Origin: Planctomycetota bacterium
Lineage (GTDB): Bacteria > Planctomycetota > MHYJ01 > WSZJ01
Reading direction: 5' to 3'
Assembly (NCBI GenBank): GCA_009773755.1
Contig: WSZJ01000017.1
Span: 1-35,283, forward strand
DNA length: 35,283 nucleotides
Under the pieces are notes generated by a model. That model saw only the letters and a list, made by a program, of their open reading frames with translations, was not told where the DNA came from and made no database searches. Made by a program: the position numbers and the translations under genes. Positions within the stretch are counted from its first letter, which is position 1. Every line of letters starts with the position of its first letter. Positions 24,864 through 31,838 of the stretch are shown one piece after another.

Positions 24864-24893
24864 GTGATCCAGTACACGCGGAAGCAGAAGTAA
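24864..24893 (+). pseudogene. 3' relic of a second lipoprotein copy
   Basis: Ten codons read VIQYTRKQK-stop, closely matching the C-terminus of the lipoprotein at 23394 (VQIQYTRKK-stop). At DNA level GATCCAGTACAC.CGGAAG is shared. It lies 17 nt after an unrelated gene, so it looks like the surviving tail of a duplicate whose body was lost or replaced. Confidence 0.5.
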
Positions 24894-24895
24894 GG

Positions 24896-25045
24896 AAACG
24901 GCAGGGGATGGGGAATGGCGGGAAAGGGATCGGTTGGGCTGGGGCTTGGGATGGGGATGGGGCGCGCATGAAAGAACGCCCCAGCCCCATCCCAAGCCCC
25001 AGCCCAACCGATCCCACGCCCGTCTTTCCCCATCCCCTGCCGTTT
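24896..25045. repeat. 69-bp-stem intergenic hairpin
   Basis: The left arm (24896-24964) pairs with the right arm (24977-25045) at 63 of 69 positions around a 12-nt loop, including 31 consecutive perfect pairs. The arms are made of GGGATGGGG/GGGCTGGGG-like heptamers on one side and their complement on the other. Five of six mismatches cluster in one 11-nt patch. It begins 3 nt after the lipoprotein relic. Confidence 0.95.
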
Positions 25046-25084
25046 TACTTTTCCGAACCAAAGGCAACCCCCTTCCGTTACCTC

Positions 25085-25112
25085 TTGATACCACGGGACT
25101 TGCTCCTATAAT
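25085..25112 (+). promoter_or_regulatory. Strong sigma70-like promoter for the glycosyltransferase gene
   Basis: TTGATA (25085-25090), 16 nt, perfect TATAAT (25107-25112). The predicted start near 25119 gives a leader of about 30 nt before the ATG at 25149. Confidence 0.65.
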
Positions 25113-25148
25113 CTCGCGCCTTCTCACCGGAAATCCAACTCAACCAAC

Positions 25149-26672
25149 ATGACCAACGACATTCTCAACATCATCGTCGTCTCCCTCTACTTCGCCGTCC
25201 TCGGCGTCCTGTCCGTCTGCGGCCTTCACCGCTACGCCATGGTCTGGCTCTACTACCGCCACAAGGAAGAAACCCCGCGTCCGCGCGTCTTCTTCAAAGA
25301 ACTCCCCGCAGTCACCGTTCAGCTTCCGATCTATAACGAGATGTACGTCGCGGAGCGCCTGATCGACGCCGTCTGCAAGCTCGATTACCCGCGAGAGAAA
25401 CTGGAGATCCAGGTCCTCGACGATTCCACCGACGAAACCGTGGAGATCGCGCGCAAGAAGGTGGCCGAGAAACGCGCCGAGGGATTCGACATCAGCTTCA
25501 TTCACCGCACCGACCGCACCGGCTACAAGGCCGGCGCGCTCGAGAACGGCCTGCGCCACACGGAGAACGAGTTCATCGCCGTGTTCGACGCCGACTTCCT
25601 CCCGCGCAAGGATTTCCTCCAGGAAACCATTCACTTCTTCGCCAACCCGAAGATCGGCATGGTCCAGGCCCGCTGGGAGCACATCAACCGCGACTGGTCC
25701 CTGCTCACCAGGATCCAGGCCATCATGCTCGACGCCCACTTCGTCATCGAACACACCGCGCGCAACCGCTCGGGCCGCTTCTTTAATTTCAACGGCACCG
25801 CCGGCATGTGGCGCAAACAGGCGATCGCCGAGGGCGGCGGCTGGCAGCACGACACGTTGACCGAGGACCTCGACCTGTCGTACCGCGCGCAGCTCAAGGG
25901 CTGGGAATTCGTCTACCTCAAGGACCTCGCTTCGCCGTCCGAACTCCCCGGCGACATCAACGCCTTCAAGACGCAGCAGCACCGCTGGGCGAAGGGCGGC
26001 GTGCAGACCGCTCTCAAACTGCTCCCGACGATCTGGGCCTCGAAAGTGCCGTTCAAGGTCAAGATGGAAGCCACCCAGCACCTCGGGAATTACATCTCGT
26101 TCCTCGGCATGGTCCTCGTCTGCCTCCTCATCCTCCCGTCGATGATCGCGCGCCGCGAAATGGGCTGGCTCCAGGATCTCAAATGGGCCGACGCGATCGT
26201 CCTCATGGGCGCGTTCGTCTCCGTCCTCTTCTACTACGGCTCCTCGCAGATCGAACTCGGCAAGGGCTGGGCAAAACGCTTCCTCATGTTCCCCCTCATG
26301 CTCGCCGTCGGCGTCGGGATGTGCCTGAACAACGCCAAGGCGGTGCTGGAAGCGCTGCTGGGGCACCAGACGGGCTTCGTGCGGACGCCGAAGCACGGGC
26401 TGGCGACGAAGGGCGGGTCGCTGGCGGGGAAGAAGTACCGGACGAGCTGGAGCGTGCTGGCGGTGGTGGAGCTGGCGTTCGCGGTGTACTTCAGCTTCGT
26501 GTGCGGGTTCGCGTACCAGTTCGAGATGTACTGGTCGCTTCCGTTCCTCGCGCTGTTCCCGATCGGGTTTTATTACATCGCGGGGTTGAGCTTTGCGCAG
26601 GCGTTCACGGGGAAGACGAAGGCGGTTGTACCGGCGCCTGCTGTGCTTGAAGCGGAAAAGGTGGGCGCGTAG
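25149..26672 (+). CDS. Processive GT2 glycosyltransferase, membrane-bound
   Basis: A 507-residue membrane glycosyltransferase of family GT2, cellulose-synthase-like (COG1215). One N-terminal TM helix (about 5-25) is followed by a cytoplasmic catalytic domain. The catalytic features are LPIYNE, DDSTD (about 93-97), the metal motif DAD near 146, TEDLDL, and QQHRW (the QxxRW of processive enzymes). At least four C-terminal TM helices follow (from about 315). The arrangement resembles CslA-type mannan/glucan synthases that polymerise sugar from a nucleotide donor and export the chain. The sugar cannot be assigned. No PilZ domain or partner genes are nearby, so it may work alone. The leader has only a weak binding site. 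Confidence 0.92.
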   Translation: MTNDILNIIVVSLYFAVLGVLSVCGLHRYAMVWLYYRHKEETPRPRVFFKELPAVTVQLPIYNEMYVAERLIDAVCKLDYPREKLEIQVLDDSTDETVEIARKKVAEKRAEGFDISFIHRTDRTGYKAGALENGLRHTENEFIAVFDADFLPRKDFLQETIHFFANPKIGMVQARWEHINRDWSLLTRIQAIMLDAHFVIEHTARNRSGRFFNFNGTAGMWRKQAIAEGGGWQHDTLTEDLDLSYRAQLKGWEFVYLKDLASPSELPGDINAFKTQQHRWAKGGVQTALKLLPTIWASKVPFKVKMEATQHLGNYISFLGMVLVCLLILPSMIARREMGWLQDLKWADAIVLMGAFVSVLFYYGSSQIELGKGWAKRFLMFPLMLAVGVGMCLNNAKAVLEALLGHQTGFVRTPKHGLATKGGSLAGKKYRTSWSVLAVVELAFAVYFSFVCGFAYQFEMYWSLPFLALFPIGFYYIAGLSFAQAFTGKTKAVVPAPAVLEAEKVGA

Positions 26673-26692
26673 ATAGTTTCGGCGGCAACGGC

Positions 26693-26800
26693 AACCACAG
26701 AGGACACAGAGAAAGACGACAGCAAACGGGAGGGCTGGGCCGACGAATCCAGTTCAGTCTCGCCCGTTTTTTTTGGCCGTTCTCTGTGTCCTCTGTGGTT
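26693..26800. repeat. Inverted repeat, perfect 21-bp arms
   Basis: AACCACAGAGGACACAGAGA plus A (26693-26713) is the exact reverse complement of 26780-26800. The arm has an internal ACAGAG repetition. It encloses a smaller hairpin with a T8 run that could terminate transcription from the glycosyltransferase gene. Confidence 0.9.
26724..26774 (+). terminator. Intrinsic terminator candidate
   Basis: AAACGGG (26724-26730) pairs with CCCGTTT (26763-26769), leading straight into eight T residues (26767-26774). The loop is large but contains further weak pairing. It lies about 50 nt after the glycosyltransferase stop, nested inside the perfect 21-bp inverted repeat. Confidence 0.5.
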
Positions 26801-26842
26801 CGGAAGGTCCTCGATTGACGCCTTCTCCTCGCGCGTCGGACA

Positions 26843-27574
26843 ATGACCGTTCTGGAACCTTCACCCCCCATCGTCTCCCTCCGCAGCCTCACCCGCGTCT
26901 ACCGCATGGGTGACACTCTCGTCACCGCCCTCGACCGCCTCGACCTCGACATCGCCCGCGGCGCGTTTTTCGGAGTGGTCGGGCGATCCGGAAGCGGCAA
27001 GTCGACGTTCCTGAATCTCCTCGGCGGGCTCGACACTCCGACAGCGGGGACGATCGAGGTCGACGGACTCAAGGTCACCGGCGCTTCGCAGGATTCGCTC
27101 GCCGCCTACCGCCGCAACAAGGTCGGCTTCATCTTCCAGCAGTTCAATCTCATCCAGTCCCAGACGGCGCTTCAGAATGTCGAGATGCCGCTCGTCTTCG
27201 CCAGCGTCCCCCCCGCCGAGCGGCGCAAGCGCGCGGAAGAACTCCTCGACCGCGTCGGCCTCGGCCCGCGCCGCAAGCACCGGCCCGTCGAGCTTTCCGG
27301 CGGAGAGCAGCAGCGGGTCGCGATCGCCCGCGCGCTGGCGAACCGCCCCGCGATCCTCCTCGCTGACGAGCCGACCGGAAACCTCGACAGCGCGACTGCC
27401 GCTTCCGTCACGGAACTCCTCAAGCAGATGAACCGCGACGGCCAGACGATCGTCCTCGTCACGCACGACCGCCCGGTCGCCGAGGCCGTCTGCAGCCGTT
27501 TCGTCGAGCTCAAGGACGGCCGCGTCCTCACCGACTCCGCGGCGCCCGCCACCCAGCCCGCGGCGGGAGCCTGA
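26843..27574 (+). CDS. ABC transporter ATP-binding protein (MacB/LolD type)
   Basis: A 243-residue ABC ATPase. Walker A is GRSGSGKST at 47-55, the Q-loop Gln is Q100, the signature is LSGGEQQ at 151-157, Walker B is ILLADEPTG at 171-179, and the switch His is in VTHD. The pattern LTRVYRMGDTLVTALD and NLDSATA places it in the LolD/MacB/FtsE group that drives FtsX-type permeases. The permease gene begins 2 bp after its stop, so the two form one transporter that mechanically transmits force across the membrane rather than importing solute. The C-terminal 12 residues are Ala/Pro-rich filler. Start ATG 26843. Confidence 0.95.
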   Translation: MTVLEPSPPIVSLRSLTRVYRMGDTLVTALDRLDLDIARGAFFGVVGRSGSGKSTFLNLLGGLDTPTAGTIEVDGLKVTGASQDSLAAYRRNKVGFIFQQFNLIQSQTALQNVEMPLVFASVPPAERRKRAEELLDRVGLGPRRKHRPVELSGGEQQRVAIARALANRPAILLADEPTGNLDSATAASVTELLKQMNRDGQTIVLVTHDRPVAEAVCSRFVELKDGRVLTDSAAPATQPAAGA

Positions 27575-27575
27575 G

Positions 27576-29018
27576 ATGCGCGCCGCCGACATGTTCCGGT
27601 ACTCGTTCGGGAATCTGGCGCGGCAGAAGCTGCGCACGTTTCTCACCGTGTTCGGGGTCATCGTGGGCACCGCCGCCATCACCCTCATGGTCTCGCTCGG
27701 GATCGGGCTCCAGCAGCAGACCATCGAGCTCTTCAATCGCGTCGACTTCCTGACGTCCGTCAGCGTGTTTCCGCAGAAGCGCAGCCATTCGCTCATGAGT
27801 TTCGGGAAGCCGGCGCCCGGCGCGGTGATGAAGCTGGACGACGCTGCGGTGGAGGAACTGAAGAAGATCCCGGGGGTCGTCACGGTTTACCCGGCGCTGA
27901 ACATCGGGAGCCGGCTGTCGATCGAGCGCGTCATCGACGGCAAGAAGAAAACGGTGTCGGGGAACTTCGTTCAATTCATCGGGCTGCCGCAGGCCGCGAT
28001 CCTGCCGATGTACCGCGACCGGACGCTGGCCGGCAAGTTCTGGGACGAAGAGAACCCGGCCGACCGCGTGGCCGTCGTCCCGGCGGACGTGCTTTACGAC
28101 ATGGGCATCGGCCCGCCGCTCGCCGGCCACCAGAAGCCGGGGGAGACGCCGGCGGGAAGGGGAGACCCGCGCTGGAACGAAGTGCTCGGGCTGGAAATCA
28201 AGATCCAGTTCAACATGGCGGTGGCGAAGCCCGAGCCGGGCGAAAAGGAAGAAGAACCGAAGGACGAAGAGGCGACGCCGAAGGACGAGGACGAGAAAGA
28301 TCCCGAGGTCACCACAAAGCGCGTCACGCGGCGCTTCAGGATCATCGGCATTTACGACTCCGCCGACATCGGGGTGCCGATGGCGCCGTCGGTGTTCATT
28401 CCGCTGGACCAGGGGAAGGAGATCATGCGGCTGCGGATGTCGCGCGGCGGCCCCGTGGAGACGGGGTACCCGGCGCTGGTGGTGAAAGTGAAAGACGCGT
28501 CGCTCACCGACGAGGTGCAGCGCGAGATCGACGCGAAAGGGTACGGGACGATGACGATCCAGGACGTCGTGCAGGTGATCGGCTACGTCTTTGTCACGCT
28601 CAAAGCCGTCCTCGGCGCAGTCGCCTCGATCGGCCTCATCGTCGCCTTCTTCGGCATCGCCAACACGATGATCATGGCGATCCTCGAGCGCACGCGCGAA
28701 ATCGGCGTCATGAAAGCGCTCGGCGCCCGCAACGCGGAGATCCGCCGGATGTTCGTGCTGGAAGCGGCGGCGATCGGCGGCCTCGGCGCGCTCTGCGGGA
28801 TCGCGGCCGGCTGGGCGTTCGGAAAGGGGCTCAACGCGATGGCCGCGTGGTTCGTGGAGAAGCGCGGCGGGCCGGAGGGGGTGTACCTGTTCGTAGTGTC
28901 GCCGTGGCTCGCCGGCGGGACCCTCGCGTTCGCGGTCGTGGTCGCGGTGATCGCGGGGTTGTACCCGGCGTGGCGCGCGTCCCGGCTGGACCCGGTCGCG
29001 GCGCTGAGGAGCCTCTAG
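27576..29018 (+). CDS. MacB-type ABC permease (FtsX domain)
   Basis: A 480-residue permease. One N-terminal TM helix (about 20-45, LRTFLTVFGVIVGTAAITLMVSLGIG) is followed by a large periplasmic MacB_PCD-like domain. Three TM helices of the FtsX domain lie near the C-terminus (about 335-470), with MAILERTREIGVMKALGA between them as the coupling helix. The periplasmic domain has an unusual insertion of about 30 residues that is almost all Glu, Lys, Asp and Pro (about 208-240), likely a flexible tether. The gene is co-transcribed with its ATPase. No membrane-fusion protein or TolC partner adjoins, so it may be a lipoprotein-handling or stress transporter. Its stop overlaps the toxin gene stop on the other strand. 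Confidence 0.93.
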   Translation: MRAADMFRYSFGNLARQKLRTFLTVFGVIVGTAAITLMVSLGIGLQQQTIELFNRVDFLTSVSVFPQKRSHSLMSFGKPAPGAVMKLDDAAVEELKKIPGVVTVYPALNIGSRLSIERVIDGKKKTVSGNFVQFIGLPQAAILPMYRDRTLAGKFWDEENPADRVAVVPADVLYDMGIGPPLAGHQKPGETPAGRGDPRWNEVLGLEIKIQFNMAVAKPEPGEKEEEPKDEEATPKDEDEKDPEVTTKRVTRRFRIIGIYDSADIGVPMAPSVFIPLDQGKEIMRLRMSRGGPVETGYPALVVKVKDASLTDEVQREIDAKGYGTMTIQDVVQVIGYVFVTLKAVLGAVASIGLIVAFFGIANTMIMAILERTREIGVMKALGARNAEIRRMFVLEAAAIGGLGALCGIAAGWAFGKGLNAMAAWFVEKRGGPEGVYLFVVSPWLAGGTLAFAVVVAVIAGLYPAWRASRLDPVAALRSL

Positions 29019-29449
29019 GGCTTCGCGAGCGGATTTTCCCATCGTAGACCTGGAAAGCGTGCGAAGTCACCGTCGGCGGAACAAAGCGTAAGTCCGTGCT
29101 CAATGGCCAATGCCGCCAGGTCGGCGTCATGAATGAGGCCTGCGCGGGCGGAAGCAAAGGGAATGAAAGTCGCCAGGATGCCTCTGTGCTTCTCTGTCGC
29201 TGCCGGCACGTGGACCAGGGGGTGGTCGAGCCACACTTCGACTTGCTTCCAGGCCTGCGCCATCGGAATCGGTTGCGCAAAGATTCGCCGGTCGCCCACG
29301 ACTCGAATGAACCCAAGCAGGCTATGCCAGGGCATACCGACGGGCGCAGTTCCATTCAACTTTCCATCGAGCCACGAACTGGCCGCCGCATGATGTGGCA
29401 TCGAAGCGATCGTCGAGAAAACAAGAAGGTTGACGTCGAGGAGAATCAA
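29015..29449 (-). CDS. VapC-type PIN-domain toxin
   Basis: A 144-residue PIN ribonuclease of the VapC type. Active-site acidic residues are D5 (LLDVN), D108/D110 (IHDADLAALA) and D126/D128 (CSADGDF). HHAAASSWLD and WHSLLGFIR match the VapC subgroup with a Trp-Leu-Gly-Phe pattern, where the second acidic position near residue 43 is not obvious. The start is TTG at 29449, overlapping the antitoxin stop by four bases (TTGA), which couples its synthesis to the antitoxin. The stop codon lies in CTAG shared with the convergent permease gene. Confidence 0.88.
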   Translation of the reverse strand: MILLDVNLLVFSTIASMPHHAAASSWLDGKLNGTAPVGMPWHSLLGFIRVVGDRRIFAQPIPMAQAWKQVEVWLDHPLVHVPAATEKHRGILATFIPFASARAGLIHDADLAALAIEHGLTLCSADGDFARFPGLRWENPLAKP

Positions 29450-29703
29450 ACCGGCTTTTCTCGATCTGCGGCGTCAAGGAACTCAAGAACGTCGCCGAAG
29501 CAATCGAGACTGGGCAGCAGGCACTTGCCGACATCCCATGAAGGACTCTTGTAAGGCTTGCGGGGGCGTGCCGGGGAAGTCATGCCCTGCAGTCCAAGCC
29601 TGAGGGCCTGGTTGACCACGGCCTTCAAGCTGGTCTTCCTCGTCAGCCGAATTCTCTCAAGCAAGACCGCGATATCCTGGTCGATCGTGAGTGTCGTTCT
29701 CAT
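29446..29703 (-). CDS. VapB-type ribbon-helix-helix antitoxin
   Basis: An 85-residue antitoxin. The N-terminus RTTLTIDQDIAVLLERIR plus KTSLKAVVNQALRLGL is a ribbon-helix-helix DNA-binding domain. The Pro/Lys-rich middle (about 41-60) and the C-terminal helix (LDCFGDVLEFLDA) would wrap the toxin. The ATG at 29703 coincides with the predicted transcription start, so the message appears leaderless. The dimer is expected to bind the inverted repeats over its own promoter. Confidence 0.87.
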   Translation of the reverse strand: MRTTLTIDQDIAVLLERIRLTRKTSLKAVVNQALRLGLQGMTSPARPRKPYKSPSWDVGKCLLPSLDCFGDVLEFLDAADREKPV

Positions 29704-29740
29704 GCATCAAAGCATAAGACATCTGATGCCTTGATGTCAA
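29704..29740 (-). promoter_or_regulatory. Leaderless promoter and operator of the vapBC-type operon
   Basis: On the minus strand, TTGACA (29740-29735), 18 nt, TATGCT (29716-29711); the ATG follows within 8 nt. Inverted repeats GCATCA (29704-29709)/TGATGC (29724-29729) and CATCAA (29705-29710)/TTGATG (29731-29736) cover the promoter and are probable antitoxin-binding sites. Confidence 0.65.
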
Positions 29741-29746
29741 TAAGGA

Positions 29747-29793
29747 CGAGCGGGCGGGCGGGCGAGCGGGCGAGCGGGCGAGCGGGCGAGCGG
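29747..29793. repeat. Tandem octamer array, left of the four-helix-bundle gene
   Basis: Almost six copies of CGAGCGGG (47 bp, one unit reading CGGGCGGG). The reverse-complement array lies at 30280-30312, so the two bracket the gene at 29883 as inverted repeats about 490 bp apart. Confidence 0.92.
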
Positions 29794-29820
29794 AATTAGA
29801 GCTATAATATTATTCATGTC

Positions 29821-29849
29821 TTGACAATCATTCATGTTGGTTGTAGTAT
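29821..29849 (+). promoter_or_regulatory. Sigma70-like promoter of the second four-helix-bundle gene
   Basis: Perfect TTGACA (29821-29826), 17 nt, TAGTAT (29844-29849). It lies in an AT-rich patch (29794-29870). The predicted start near 29856 gives a leader of about 27 nt that contains GGGAGG. Confidence 0.65.
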
Positions 29850-29882
29850 GTGGGCAGTTACTTAACCAATCAGGGAGGTTGC

Positions 29883-30263
29883 ATGTCTCGACATCGGTCG
29901 TTCCGTGAACTTCTGATCTGGAAGTCCGGCATGAAGTTGGTCAAGGAGGTTTACCGCATGACGGCGCCGTTTCCGGGCGAAGAAAAGTTCGGGCTCGTGT
30001 CGCAGATGAGGCGCGCATCCGTCTCCATTCCGTCGAACATCGCCGAGGGCTGGGCCCGCAACACTTGTGGAGAATTCAACCAGGCTCTTGGCATCAGCCT
30101 GGGTTCGGCCGCCGAATTGGAGACGTTGGTCGAACTGAGTCGAGATCTCGAACTCATCAGCCAGCAGAAGTACGACGAGATGATCTCAATTCTCAGTCCA
30201 TTGAGAGGATCCATTCTGAACTTCAAACGTGCTCTTGGATCCGGCCGCCGATCGACTGCCTGA
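29883..30263 (+). CDS. Four-helix-bundle (S23-like) protein
   Basis: A 126-residue protein of the four-helix-bundle family. It has the classic FRELLIWKSGMKLVKEVYRMT, GLVSQMRRASVSIPSNIAEGWAR and LGSAAELETLVELSRDL segments, a closer match to the family pattern than the copy at 8121, and no TM helix. The ATG at 29883 follows GGGAGG. Members often sit in 23S rRNA intervening sequences, but free-standing copies such as this are common and of unknown function. The gene with its promoter forms a compact AT-richer cassette between inverted octamer arrays, suggesting acquisition as a unit. Confidence 0.9.
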   Translation: MSRHRSFRELLIWKSGMKLVKEVYRMTAPFPGEEKFGLVSQMRRASVSIPSNIAEGWARNTCGEFNQALGISLGSAAELETLVELSRDLELISQQKYDEMISILSPLRGSILNFKRALGSGRRSTA

Positions 30264-30279
30264 CCCAAGTCATCAGCCT

Positions 30280-30312
30280 GCCCGCCCGCTCGCCCGCCCG
30301 CCCGCTCGCCCG
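30280..30312. repeat. Octamer array, right of the four-helix-bundle gene
   Basis: About four octamers of the CCCGCTCG/CCCGCCCG type (33 bp), the reverse complement of the array at 29747-29793. It starts 17 nt after the gene's stop codon. Confidence 0.88.
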
Positions 30313-30449
30313 TCCAGCCTGAGCGAGCGAAGCGAGTCGAAGGGCCCGCTTCCTGATTTTCAACCCCGCCAGCAGTTTCTCGTTCAACGCGGTATACAAT
30401 TCACCGCTCGTCACGCCGGTGGGGTCCGGCGGCATTAGAGGATCTCGAC

Positions 30450-31616
30450 ATGCGCCGCATCGCAACCGTCGCGCTGGCCTGCTTCGCGACGCTCTCCGCC
30501 TTCGCCGACCCCGAGCTCTCCGTCGAGGACCAGATCGCTCAGCTGCGGAGCAAGTACCTCCGTGAGCGGGAGGCCGCCGTCGATGCGCTCGTCAAGGTCG
30601 GGCCTTCCATCACAAAGCGCGTTGCCGAGCTGCTCATCGATTCCGACGCGCGCGTGCAGCGCGCCGCCGTCGAGATTCTCAGCCGCCTCGGCACCGCCGA
30701 GAGCATTCAGCCGCTTCTCCCGCTCATCGGCCACGCGGACCCGACGATCCGCGGGCAGGTGCGCGATTCCTTCCTGCGACTCGGCAGGGCGGTCCGGCCG
30801 GCGCTGGAAGCGGCGATGGAAGCGGACGAGAAAGTAGCTCCCGACATTAAGGAGCTGCTCGCGGAAATGACGCAGTCGGAAATCGAGGCCGTGTTCGCAC
30901 TCGAAGTCATGGCTGATGGAACCTCGGGGTTCTATTCGGGGCAGTTCGCGAAACTGAAATCGATCGGGCCCGACATCGGCCCGATGCTCGCGAAAATGGC
31001 CGGCGACGGTTTCGAATTCCAGCGCGACAACACGCCGATGGGCCGCTTCCGCATCATGGCGATCGACGCGATGGCGGACATCGGCTACTCGGAGGGAGTT
31101 CCGGACCTGATGAGGCTGGCGGATACAAGCGGTGACGTCGGGCGGGCGGCGGCCGGGGCGCTCTGGAGGCTCGGGCAAAAGGAGCCCGCGGCGAAGATGG
31201 AGGAGCAGCTCAAGGCCGGGCTGGAGCAGGGGGGGCTTCAGGGGGCGATGATGGGACAGACCTACCTCGCCGAGATCTACTCGCGCACGGACCAGTTTGA
31301 GAAAGCCGTCGAGATGTACCGCGCGGCGATTGCATCGACCAACGGCATCCGGCAGGGGACGACGTACTACAACCTGGCGTGCGCTTATTCGAAAATGGGG
31401 AAGAAGAAAGAAGCGTGCGATGCGCTGAAGCGGGCCGTCGGGGCGAGTTTCACAAACGTGCAGTGGATGAAGAAGGATGGGGATCTCGACGCGATTCGAA
31501 GCGAGCCGGAGTACATCGCGATCGAGCGGGACCTGAGCGGGAAGGCGGGGGGCGATCCTGAATCGCCGCAGCCGTTGCCGCCGGATCCGGGCGGGTCGGA
31601 CGGGCAGACGGAGTAG
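30450..31616 (+). CDS. Secreted HEAT/TPR-repeat protein
   Basis: A 388-residue protein with a signal peptide (about 1-19, ATVALACFATLSAFAD). HEAT-type repeats run from about 28 to 235 (ERDVQ-like helices such as ARVQRAAVEILSRLGTAESIQPLL and PTIRGQVRDSFLRLG). A TPR pair follows (about 265-330, YLAEIYSRTDQFEKAVEMYRAAI and YYNLACAYSKMGKKKEACDALKRAV), then the usual C-terminal DGDLDAIRSEPEYIAI motif that often ends such TPR domains. The tail is Pro/Gly/Asp-rich. It acts outside the cytoplasm as a scaffold; the partner is unknown. The ATG at 30450 has AGAGG upstream. TATACA at 30393-30398 is a possible -10. Confidence 0.86.
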   Translation: MRRIATVALACFATLSAFADPELSVEDQIAQLRSKYLREREAAVDALVKVGPSITKRVAELLIDSDARVQRAAVEILSRLGTAESIQPLLPLIGHADPTIRGQVRDSFLRLGRAVRPALEAAMEADEKVAPDIKELLAEMTQSEIEAVFALEVMADGTSGFYSGQFAKLKSIGPDIGPMLAKMAGDGFEFQRDNTPMGRFRIMAIDAMADIGYSEGVPDLMRLADTSGDVGRAAAGALWRLGQKEPAAKMEEQLKAGLEQGGLQGAMMGQTYLAEIYSRTDQFEKAVEMYRAAIASTNGIRQGTTYYNLACAYSKMGKKKEACDALKRAVGASFTNVQWMKKDGDLDAIRSEPEYIAIERDLSGKAGGDPESPQPLPPDPGGSDGQTE

Positions 31617-31838
31617 TTCGAGGACTGCGGTCCGATCTCGGTCCTGCTGTCCACTTTTGTCCCAATTCATGCCCCGAATGTCGGACAGCCGCTTCCTGGG
31701 ACCTGCCAAGTCCCCCCGTAACTGAGGCAAATCTGCCGTAATCGCCCTTCCGTACGATATTTGCATGCGATCTTGACCAACGAACCCTCAATCGGGTCGT
31801 ACCACATAAGAGATGGTCTGCTTACAGGGGATACTGCG

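Noticed and set aside
26815..26844. TTGACG with GACAAT 18 nt later, as a promoter for the ABC ATPase
   Set aside because: The predicted transcription start would fall after the ATG at 26843, and later start codons would cut into the conserved N-terminal strand.
29747..30312. Inverted octamer arrays as terminal repeats of an insertion sequence
   Set aside because: There is no transposase and no target-site duplication, and the arms are simple-sequence arrays rather than transposon ends.
30318..30345. GAGCGAGCGAAGCGAGTCG as a regulatory site
   Set aside because: It is a low-complexity GAGC/AGCGA sequence. I recall similar strings in many genomes, and nothing here ties it to a gene.
31773..31805. 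TTGACC as a -35 box for the kinase gene
   Set aside because: No acceptable -10 hexamer occurs 16-19 nt downstream.
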